Assembly: GCA_021443235.1 (NCBI GenBank)
Contig: JABUUJ010000023.1
Coordinates: 43,604-55,224, forward strand
Length of the DNA stretch: 11,621 nucleotides
Reading direction: 5' to 3'
Source: Muribaculaceae bacterium
Lineage (GTDB): Bacteria > Bacteroidota > Bacteroidia > Bacteroidales > Muribaculaceae
A program made the translations under genes and the position numbers. Shown piece after piece: positions 5,446 through 11,621 of the stretch (position 1 is its first letter; each line of letters starts with the position of its first letter). The notes beneath the pieces are model-generated. The model worked only from the letters and a program-made list of their open reading frames with translations. It made no database searches and was not told the origin of the DNA.

Positions 5446-6279
5446 CTATTGCTTTTTTCTTGCAAAACGGCAGAACACCCAGCCACGCAAGCCGTTGGGC
5501 ATCAACACCTGCACAGCAAAACGTATCGCCACATTGTAGGCATATCGCGGCCATGAAATGATGCCACGGCTCAACATATAGCGCTGCAGCCGGGCCTCGC
5601 TTTTGAAATAGCGCCAGCCACCACGACGGCCATACATCTCGCTCCCCACTCGCACATTCACCAGCACTTCGGGCAAGTTGCCAAACTTGCACCCATTCTC
5701 CACCATGCGCACCCACAGGTAATAGTCTTCCTCGCAATACCAGTCGATAAAGCCTCCTGCCTGCAGCACACTGTCCTTGCGCACCATCACTGTTACAAAA
5801 TTCATGGGGCAACGGTCTTTCATATACCGCTTGATATCTTCATCACCCTCAGGACAACGCCGCGTGGCCACTACATTATCCTCACAACCCACAAACTCTG
5901 TAATCTGCGCGCCCACAACATTCACGTCGGGGTGCTGCTCCAAATATTCCATCTGACGGGCAAAACGCTCGGGATGGCACACATCGTCGCTGTCGTGCAT
6001 CGCCACAATGCGATAGCGCGTCGCCTCAAGGCCAGCCTGACGCGACCGAGCATGACCCACGTTCTCCTGCAGCCTGACCACGGTCAGCGGCATTGGCAAC
6101 TCATCCTGTAACTCGGCAATCATCTCGTCGATTGCCCACGCAACAGGCCCATCCACCACCAGCACAACCTCAGCCGGCGGCAACGTCTGTTCCACCGTGG
6201 CACTCACAACCGCACGCCTGAAAAACTCAGCCCGGTCACCGCCATAAACCGACATCGACAACGAAAACCCTCTATCCAT
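5446..6279 (-). CDS. Family 2 glycosyltransferase (AmsE/WfgS-like)
   Basis: A 277-residue GT-A glycosyltransferase. From the ATG at 6277-6279, FSLSMSVYGGD forms the first strand, VVDGP follows near residues 42-45, and HDSDD (95-99) provides the DxD-type metal and nucleotide site. EEDYYLWVRM (from about 183) is the acceptor-side motif with the catalytic acid. The DGP and DSDD spacing resembles amylovoran/O-antigen enzymes such as AmsE. No membrane helix is evident; it probably works at the inner membrane face. A TTG at 6292-6294 overlapping the previous stop could add five residues. I prefer the ATG because it places the conserved strand at the usual distance from the N-terminus, with an 11-nt gap. 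Sugar donor and linkage are not predictable. Composition is GC-rich compared with genes to its right. Confidence 0.9.
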   Translation of the reverse strand: MDRGFSLSMSVYGGDRAEFFRRAVVSATVEQTLPPAEVVLVVDGPVAWAIDEMIAELQDELPMPLTVVRLQENVGHARSRQAGLEATRYRIVAMHDSDDVCHPERFARQMEYLEQHPDVNVVGAQITEFVGCEDNVVATRRCPEGDEDIKRYMKDRCPMNFVTVMVRKDSVLQAGGFIDWYCEEDYYLWVRMVENGCKFGNLPEVLVNVRVGSEMYGRRGGWRYFKSEARLQRYMLSRGIISWPRYAYNVAIRFAVQVLMPNGLRGWVFCRFARKKQ

Positions 6280-6290
6280 CACGCAAACCC

Positions 6291-7106
6291 TCAATTCGTT
6301 TTAAGAATTTTTTTTGATGTTAATATAGTTCCTGCTATTCTTGACAAATAGAACAGCAAGTTGTAATTGATTGGGTTGCTGAGATATACTCGCGTGTAGG
6401 CCCAGCACAGGCGCATTGTGTTGCCCAGCACCTCACCCACCGTGTAACGACGCTTCACTGCGCTACCCTCGCGGTAGCGGCGGTAATAGACCGCCGACGC
6501 ACTGGTGCATTTGAAGGTGTTCATTTTATCGCTTATAGTAAAGATAAACAGCGAGTCCTCACCCAGTCTGAAATTGGGGTCAAAACGGCGATTACCGATT
6601 ATCTCTTTTGAAAGCAACTTCACATAAGGTACCGAGAGGAAAGACCGCACCTCATTAACCGTGCAGCGCTCTTGGTCTTTGCGCTTCTGGAACAAGTCAG
6701 AAATATAATATGGAACAATGCCTTCCTCACCATCGTTAAAGGCAAGAATGTTGCTCAATGGAACAAACCCTTCCAGCGCAACGTCATACAGCTCTTGCAA
6801 ATAGGTGGGCGACACATAGTCGTCATCATCGACAAACGCGAGATATTCTCCTTGCGACCGCTCAATGCCAATGTTGCGCGCATGGCTCACCCCAGCCTCA
6901 TCGGTCTGTAGCAAGGTCACGTTGCACTCCTTCATGTGCTCAGCAATATAGTGCGAGATTTGCCCATAGAACGGCTCATTGCATCCATTCAGCACCACAA
7001 TCACCTCAAAGTTCTCCTTGGCAAACGTCTGCCCCGCAAGCGACCCCAGGCACTCCCACAAATACTCCCCTGGCCTATAACTCGGCACCACCACCGACAC
7101 CTTCAT
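6291..7106 (-). CDS. Family 2 glycosyltransferase
   Basis: A 271-residue GT-A enzyme. It begins with VSVVVPSYRP (3-12), has AGVSHARNIGI (71-81) typical of GT2 nucleotide-binding regions, and DDDD at 93-96 in FVDDDDYVSP for metal and UDP/GDP-sugar binding. GEDSLF at 182-187 holds the likely catalytic base region. Hydrophobic stretches near the C-terminus (about 234-262) may support membrane association. It is about the normal length. The ATG overlaps the stop of the fucosyltransferase-like gene as ATGA at 7103-7106. It is therefore translationally linked to the AT-rich block while sitting at the start of the more GC-rich block. Donor and acceptor sugars are unknown. Confidence 0.92.
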   Translation of the reverse strand: MKVSVVVPSYRPGEYLWECLGSLAGQTFAKENFEVIVVLNGCNEPFYGQISHYIAEHMKECNVTLLQTDEAGVSHARNIGIERSQGEYLAFVDDDDYVSPTYLQELYDVALEGFVPLSNILAFNDGEEGIVPYYISDLFQKRKDQERCTVNEVRSFLSVPYVKLLSKEIIGNRRFDPNFRLGEDSLFIFTISDKMNTFKCTSASAVYYRRYREGSAVKRRYTVGEVLGNTMRLCWAYTRVYLSNPINYNLLFYLSRIAGTILTSKKILKTN

Positions 7107-8095
7107 TCCGTCCTTTTTTTTGAAATTATCGTTCCATTTCTTAGTTGGCTTACCAAACTTTTGAAGCGTCGATATGGTGTGTATATTTTGTCTTCAAAAA
7201 ACCGATGACGAAGCTGCATCTTCTCAAATTCTATCTGGTTTTTTGAAAGCGGGCGGCGTTGTGCAGATACCTTTTCTTGATCAAAAATATTAAATAGGAA
7301 TTGCTCAAGTGCTTGTCGGGAAATCTGATTTTTGATTATCGGCGCATTCACAACCGACAGGTATTTCTCATCGTCGTTGTCAAGCTCTTTTATTCGCTCT
7401 ATTACATCGGCAAACGAAGCATAGTTGTGGACATTAACAAAAGCCTCATCGTTGAAATCCTTGCATATTGTGGGGTCTCCCCAATATATTGGTATCGTTC
7501 TTGATGCAAATGCCTCACCAATTTTTTCAGTAATATATCCTTGGTAAGAGTTGTTTTCAAACGCGAGGCTGAACTTGTGCTTTACCTGAAATGATTGCTT
7601 GTCAATAATTGCGCCTCCTATATTATTGCGGAAACGCCCGCCCGAATTAACCTTTTTGTATTCACTTAGTAGCTCAAAAAATTTAGCCCGAGCCTCTTGC
7701 GCAAATCCATTTGACACGACAAATGAGCAAAACTCGGTCTTTGCTGCAAGTTCTTCTTGTGTTATCGGTGTACGGTCTAATATTGCGTTATATGCGTTTT
7801 TATACTGAAATAGAGCATAAAGCGGATATCGAAGATATCGGTCACCAAAAACAAGGCGATCAAATCCAATGGCATAGTCGCACTCATTGAAATCAGGAGT
7901 AAGACATTCCCCAGTATAAAAAATGCGAATACACTCTCTGTATTTTAGGTGTTTTGTTCCAAATACACTATAAAACAAATAGTCGGGCTCATCGGATATC
8001 TCGACATTATATCTTGTTTTCAATATATCCAAGAAATCATTGTTTTTGTCGAAGTCGCTATGAAAATCAACAAAATTTACCTTAACTGTTTTCAT
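7103..8095 (-). CDS. Family 10 glycosyltransferase (alpha-1,3/1,4-fucosyltransferase-like)
   Basis: A 330-residue GT10 enzyme, expected to transfer fucose from GDP-fucose to a GlcNAc or Glc residue of the repeat unit on the cytoplasmic side. The C-terminal signature is strong: FSLAFENNSYQGYITEK at 175-191 (E180, N181, Y187, T189, E190, K191), then TIPIYWGDP (200-208) and DFNDEAFVNVHNY (213-225). These are close to Helicobacter FutA-type proteins. RIFYTGE near 57-63 is the N-terminal domain landmark. The C-terminal tail is basic and may bind the membrane; no heptad repeats are seen. The ATG at 8093-8095 starts directly at the first strand, 7 nt after the acyltransferase stop. An ATG at 8120-8122 would add nine residues and overlap that gene by 20 nt. 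No GDP-fucose synthesis genes are in the window. Confidence 0.9.
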   Translation of the reverse strand: MKTVKVNFVDFHSDFDKNNDFLDILKTRYNVEISDEPDYLFYSVFGTKHLKYRECIRIFYTGECLTPDFNECDYAIGFDRLVFGDRYLRYPLYALFQYKNAYNAILDRTPITQEELAAKTEFCSFVVSNGFAQEARAKFFELLSEYKKVNSGGRFRNNIGGAIIDKQSFQVKHKFSLAFENNSYQGYITEKIGEAFASRTIPIYWGDPTICKDFNDEAFVNVHNYASFADVIERIKELDNDDEKYLSVVNAPIIKNQISRQALEQFLFNIFDQEKVSAQRRPLSKNQIEFEKMQLRHRFFEDKIYTPYRRFKSLVSQLRNGTIISKKRTE

Positions 8096-8102
8096 TTTGT
8101 CA

Positions 8103-8702
8103 TCATTGTGTAATTGGAACATCTTTTATGTAGCGAGCAGGACAACCTGCCCAAATTTGACCATCGGGTATACTTTTTGTCACAACCGACCCAGCACCAA
8201 CAACAGCCTCCCGTCCTATCGTTACACCCTTAAGTATAATGCAGTCGGCGCCAACAAAACAACCTTCCTTCAGCGTTACTGGTGCAAAAAACACATTTGT
8301 ATTTCCATTTAGTCTGAAATCAGCAACAACTGAATGAAAATCGGTGTCAAAAATCTTGGAACCGGCACCTATGACAACATTGTCTTCTATCGTCACTCGT
8401 TCTCGTGAATAAATGGTGACATTTGACATGCCCACATTATTGCCAACTTTTATTGAAGCGCCAACACAGGTAAAGAGTGTTGTCTTGATTCCTCCAACTG
8501 GATTACTACGAGCACACGAATTAATATTCACATTATCGCCAAGCGAAATAACTCCTGCATTGCGGACAAACAACATACCCACAGAGTGGAAATTGCGCCC
8601 ATACCTCACGCCATTAAGCACAAAGCAAACCTTGTTATATGCAGTTGTCCACAATCGGCACCACATCATGCGTGTTTTATATATATATGCACCAAGGTTC
8701 AT
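8103..8702 (-). CDS. Hexapeptide-repeat acyltransferase (left-handed beta helix)
   Basis: A 199-residue acyltransferase of the WcaF/Maa-like left-handed beta-helix class, probably O-acetylating a sugar of the repeat unit with acetyl-CoA. Imperfect hexapeptide turns run from about residue 52 to 175 (for example ISLGDN, IKVGNN, VTIEDN, VTIGRE, AVVGAG). They are interrupted by a loop containing DTDFHS at 119-124, where His123 is the likely catalytic base. The ending GAGSVVTKSIPDG..WAGCPARYI is the classical cap of the family. The protein should be a cytoplasmic trimer. Its ATG overlaps the GT4 stop as ATGA (8699-8702), so it is coupled to that gene. Serine acetyltransferase is unlikely given the context. 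The acyl group and acceptor are inferred. Confidence 0.92.
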   Translation of the reverse strand: MNLGAYIYKTRMMWCRLWTTAYNKVCFVLNGVRYGRNFHSVGMLFVRNAGVISLGDNVNINSCARSNPVGGIKTTLFTCVGASIKVGNNVGMSNVTIYSRERVTIEDNVVIGAGSKIFDTDFHSVVADFRLNGNTNVFFAPVTLKEGCFVGADCIILKGVTIGREAVVGAGSVVTKSIPDGQIWAGCPARYIKDVPITQ

Positions 8703-9907
8703 CGCTTTAACCGATTAAAAAGTTGTAAATATTGACTAATATTTTTATTTTTATCAAATAACGCCTCGGCTCTATTGCGGCATTTCTCAACAAAATGCTG
8801 CTTACCTTTTACATGAATGAAATTGATGCCCTCAATGAGTTGTTCAATGTTATTATTATGAACAATGTAGCCACAATCGCCCACAATTTCGGGTGTTGCT
8901 GTTGTGTCGTTGACCACACAAGGTGTGCCACACGAAAGCGCCTCAGCGGTTACCTTGCCAAACGTCTCTTGAAGCGTTGGATTAACAAATACATCACTCA
9001 TTGAAAAATAATCGGCAAGTTCACTTGTGCTTGACAACACTCCTGTTGCTATCACATTTTCAGGCATATACTTCTGTAACTCCTTTTTTATGTTTCCAAT
9101 GAGCACAACCTTGAAGTCTTTTAGACGGTGGGCAATATCAACAAAAACGAAAAAACCCTTTGCTCTGCTCCAATTTTGCGCAACCCCCAGAATCACAAAA
9201 TCATTTTCAATGCCGTGTTTTTCTCGCAAATGATAAGTGTCCTTTGGCTTAAATATGTCAAGACTAATCCAGTTATAGATGTGCAAAATCTCCTTCGCTT
9301 TTGCAAAAATTGGGCTTTGTCGAGCCTCGTTGGTTATCCATTTGGAAACACCTACTACATATAGCTTGTTAAGGGCGCCAAACTGTTTTAATCTGTCCTT
9401 AAAAATCTTGTTAGAGCGGTCAAAAAACCACGAGGGATTGCCGTTTTTTAACCCTGGGCAGTTGCAACACATTGTCTTCCATTTATTGCAATTGATGGCC
9501 ATATATAATGCACAATGCCCAGTAAAAAACCAACAGTCATGAAGAACAATAATAACTGCCACATCATTCTTGTTGCAATAGTCCAAAAGTAATGGTAAAT
9601 TAACATAATCACTATGTAAATTCCTTAATATCACAGCATCCGGCTTGATTTTATCCCATTTTCTTAGCATTCTTTTCGTGGGAAGCCACGACGCATAGGC
9701 CTGTAACCCAGTGATGCGAGAGTGAATGCCATTTATCCTATACTCAAAAAAACTGAGCACCTTGTGGATGTTGTTCTCTTCCTTGCTTTCATTAATACAA
9801 AACACATGCGCATTATGACCTTGCGCAAGCAAGACCTCATGCATTTCCGATGTAGTGCGACCAATGCTGCTATATGATGTGTGCGAATTAACTTGAATTA
9901 TGTTCAT
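8699..9907 (-). CDS. Family 4 glycosyltransferase (WcaC-like)
   Basis: A 402-residue GT-B retaining glycosyltransferase. The N-terminal acceptor domain begins with a strand and SSIGRTTSEMHEVLL, typical of colanic-acid WcaC-type enzymes. The C-terminal donor domain carries GVAQNWSRAKG (241-251) and the EX7E motif ETFGKVTAE with E314 and E322. HDCWFFTGHC (123-132) and a second cysteine group up to C150 form a characteristic insert with cysteines 125, 132, 140, 147, 148 and 150, followed by PSWFFDRS. Full length for the family. Start and stop are fixed by ATGA overlaps on both sides (9904-9907 and 8699-8702). No signal peptide is seen, so it should act at the cytoplasmic membrane face. Donor sugar unknown. 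Confidence 0.92.
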   Translation of the reverse strand: MNIIQVNSHTSYSSIGRTTSEMHEVLLAQGHNAHVFCINESKEENNIHKVLSFFEYRINGIHSRITGLQAYASWLPTKRMLRKWDKIKPDAVILRNLHSDYVNLPLLLDYCNKNDVAVIIVLHDCWFFTGHCALYMAINCNKWKTMCCNCPGLKNGNPSWFFDRSNKIFKDRLKQFGALNKLYVVGVSKWITNEARQSPIFAKAKEILHIYNWISLDIFKPKDTYHLREKHGIENDFVILGVAQNWSRAKGFFVFVDIAHRLKDFKVVLIGNIKKELQKYMPENVIATGVLSSTSELADYFSMSDVFVNPTLQETFGKVTAEALSCGTPCVVNDTTATPEIVGDCGYIVHNNNIEQLIEGINFIHVKGKQHFVEKCRNRAEALFDKNKNISQYLQLFNRLKR

Positions 9908-11103
9908 TCTACTGTTTCGGTTTCTTTTCTATCACCAACGGGAGGCACCGCCAGCGAACATATAAATGGAATATAGTATGCGGCCCAAAAGAAATAAACT
10001 CGTTGCAAAAAACTAATCGCATAAATCAAAAACATAAAAAAGGCCCATCTTTTATATTTTGACTTTTTAGAGATTAAAAAATAAGAGAAAAGCAAGAAGA
10101 ATGAACCAATTATGCCATGTTGCAACATATATACTATCGCCCCAGATCCCACACCGCCACTGTCATATATGCTTTTAAATTCTCTCTCACTTATACCTAT
10201 TAAAATCTCACCATTTTTTACTGCCGTATCAAATGCCGTCTCAAAATGAATACTTGCACGGTCATTACCCACCACCCCCTTTTCTTCATCATATTCTAAG
10301 CGATTTACTATTAAATCGTTAAACAAGTTGTTTCCGCCATTGTACTCTTGAAAAAACATGAATGCGCAATATGCTAATGTCACAACCGGAACGGCTCGTT
10401 TTAATACAGTTTTAATTCGATTGTTTTCTATTGAGTAAAGAGCATATCCTATAATAAACAGCACATATCCAGCAAGACCAAATGTGGGTATGATACACAA
10501 AGAAATAAGCAATACAAATATGTTTCTAAAATCAAACCTATTTGCCGCAACAAAGAACGTTGCAATCATTGACACGTGACCTGGTTCAAGAAACACGCTT
10601 TTAAACCTATCGGGATCAGATATTAACTCTGTAAAATACAGATAGTTGTGGTTTAATAGATAAAACTCGCCTGCCCGATACACTGGACCATATGATTTTA
10701 ATGGGGAATAGAATACGTGTATTAACCACGCTGTAATGGAAATGGTAAGAAGTATTGAAAACCACATAGTGTTTCTTTTTAAAATAATAACCCTGTCTTC
10801 TTCTGAGAACTGAAGAAGTACACACATTATTATTGCACTAAAAACACTGGAAATTGTTGTGCCCCATGAACTCATATGGTTCCAGAAGATAGCTATTGCA
10901 AGGCATATTACAATAATGCGGATTTCTGTTTGAACATTATTTTCATAATATCTGTTTTTATAATATAACATCAACCAGATCAACCCTATTTCTATTACGC
11001 CAGTTACCCATGTTGGAATATATGCCAAAAACCATGCTTCCATTGAAAATAGCAGCAGGTAAAACAGCACGATGCTTATTAGTAGTAACAGCTTGTTTCT
11101 CAT
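9904..11103 (-). CDS. wzy: Wzy-like O-antigen/capsule repeat-unit polymerase
   Basis: A 399-residue, very hydrophobic integral membrane protein with about ten predicted spans (for example near 5-24, 31-47, 61-78, 85-98, 113-131, 175-187, 194-222, 236-250, 323-345 and 353-385). A large hydrophilic loop at about 252-322 is consistent with the periplasmic loop of Wzy. FLEPGHVSM at 171-179 matches the (F)LEPG-type element common in Wzy homologues, which are otherwise hard to align. Position right after wzx, separated by one base, supports the role: polymerising undecaprenyl-linked units on the periplasmic side. An O-antigen ligase (WaaL) has similar topology and cannot be wholly excluded. The gene is strongly AT-rich, suggesting recent exchange of the serotype-specific part. 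Confidence 0.82.
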   Translation of the reverse strand: MRNKLLLLISIVLFYLLLFSMEAWFLAYIPTWVTGVIEIGLIWLMLYYKNRYYENNVQTEIRIIVICLAIAIFWNHMSSWGTTISSVFSAIIMCVLLQFSEEDRVIILKRNTMWFSILLTISITAWLIHVFYSPLKSYGPVYRAGEFYLLNHNYLYFTELISDPDRFKSVFLEPGHVSMIATFFVAANRFDFRNIFVLLISLCIIPTFGLAGYVLFIIGYALYSIENNRIKTVLKRAVPVVTLAYCAFMFFQEYNGGNNLFNDLIVNRLEYDEEKGVVGNDRASIHFETAFDTAVKNGEILIGISEREFKSIYDSGGVGSGAIVYMLQHGIIGSFFLLFSYFLISKKSKYKRWAFFMFLIYAISFLQRVYFFWAAYYIPFICSLAVPPVGDRKETETVE

Positions 11104-11104
11104 A

Positions 11105-11621
11105 TTAACAACATTTGTATTTTCCTAAAGTTATTGAAGATAACATCATTTTAACATTAGGACGCATTGCCTTAAAAAACAACGGAAACAGGAAAATAGT
11201 GCTAATTTGAGTAAGTAACGACGCCATCGCAGCCCCCGACGCCTGATATCGTGGTATAAAAAACAGATTTAGTATGATATTGAGAAGCGCCGACAGAAGA
11301 CACATTGGGGTTAAGTATTTTTGGTTATATTCACTAACCATCCAAGCATTTCTTGCTACACCTAAAAATGAAAATGCGACATACCATGTTGCTATTCTTA
11401 GAGGCAAAATTGCTGGCAAAAACTCATATCCATAAAGGAAACTAATACCCCAATCTGCAAATAAAGATATGAGTAAACTAACACTTATTGATAAATAAAA
11501 TATTATAGAATATAATTGACAATTTTTCTTTATATATTTTCTTTCATCGGTTTTTTTATACTCCATTATAATCGGGTAAAAAGAATCAATTATTGCTATT
11601 AATATATTTTTAATAACATTT
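11105..11621 (-). CDS. wzx: Wzx-type polysaccharide flippase, C-terminal part (5' end outside window)
   Basis: The C-terminal 171 codons of a membrane protein of the MATE/MOP flippase superfamily. The reading frame is open to the right edge of the window: the 18 codons before the first ATG (11564-11566) encode IIDSFYPIIMEY-type residues that fit the family. The true start therefore lies outside and the ATG is internal. About four membrane segments are visible, including QLYSIIFYLSISVSLLISLF, a leucine-rich span ending NLFFIPRY, and GAAMASLLTQISTIFLFPLF. NLFFIPRYQASGAA is the typical late Wzx loop before the penultimate helix. The protein should flip undecaprenyl-linked repeat units across the inner membrane. 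The stop lies one base from the start of the polymerase. Very AT-rich (row 11461-11520 has 10 G/C of 60). Confidence 0.88.
   Translation of the reverse strand, partial: NVIKNILIAIIDSFYPIIMEYKKTDERKYIKKNCQLYSIIFYLSISVSLLISLFADWGISFLYGYEFLPAILPLRIATWYVAFSFLGVARNAWMVSEYNQKYLTPMCLLSALLNIILNLFFIPRYQASGAAMASLLTQISTIFLFPLFFKAMRPNVKMMLSSITLGKYKCC

Noticed and set aside
5442..5486. N-terminal extension of the cytidylyltransferase from the ATG at 5486
   Set aside because: The extra 15 residues lie inside the preceding gene and precede the normal first strand of the fold; the ATG at 5441 gives the family length.
5438..5812. 124-codon minus-strand frame overlapping the AmsE-like gene
   Set aside because: It is an out-of-frame shadow of the supported glycosyltransferase, Trp/Arg/Gly-rich and without motifs.

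Overview
The window is the distal part of a surface-polysaccharide (capsule or O-antigen type) gene cluster, with every gene read right to left on the minus strand. Several features point to Bacteroidota, probably Bacteroidales: a GxxExxY gene at the cluster end, a small WcaJ/PglC-type sugar transferase next to a nucleotide-sugar dehydrogenase, an NTP_transf_5-type protein beside LicD, and the lack of clear Shine-Dalgarno sites. A gut Prevotella/Muribaculaceae-like source is possible, but the sequence does not prove a genus.

In transcription order: a Wzx flippase cut by the right edge (11621-11105), a Wzy-like polymerase, a GT4 glycosyltransferase, a hexapeptide acyltransferase, a GT10 fucosyltransferase-like enzyme, two GT2 glycosyltransferases, a HIGH-motif cytidylyltransferase, a short ORF resembling the C-terminal part of a polysaccharide deacetylase, a LicD-family phosphotransferase, an NTP_transf_5-like protein, the initiating sugar-phosphate transferase, a UDP-sugar 6-dehydrogenase (ugd), and finally a GxxExxY protein. 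From wzx to the sugar transferase the genes abut or overlap, often by ATGA, so this looks like one operon. The first real gap is 1889-2032, before ugd.

How they could work together (inference): the sugar transferase loads the first sugar-phosphate on undecaprenyl phosphate, and four glycosyltransferases extend it, one probably adding fucose. The acyltransferase and a cytidylyltransferase/LicD pair decorate it, Wzx flips the unit and Wzy polymerises it. Ugd would supply a uronic acid donor. No export genes, UpxY/UpxZ-type regulators or GDP-fucose synthesis genes lie in the window.

Base composition changes sharply. Genes right of about 7.1 kb are AT-rich, while 566-3735 is GC-rich, consistent with a mosaic locus.

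The non-coding DNA is unusual. The GxxExxY gene is bracketed by 11-bp-phased TTTTCCACA-like units, one set forming a long hairpin. The ugd leader is made of an exact-phase 7-bp array followed by an exact-phase 8-bp array. A perfect 20-bp palindrome sits inside ugd. These repeats, the truncated-looking deacetylase ORF and the LicD/cytidylyltransferase module are the most interesting parts. I saw no tRNA, rRNA, CRISPR array, insertion sequence or convincing consensus promoter.
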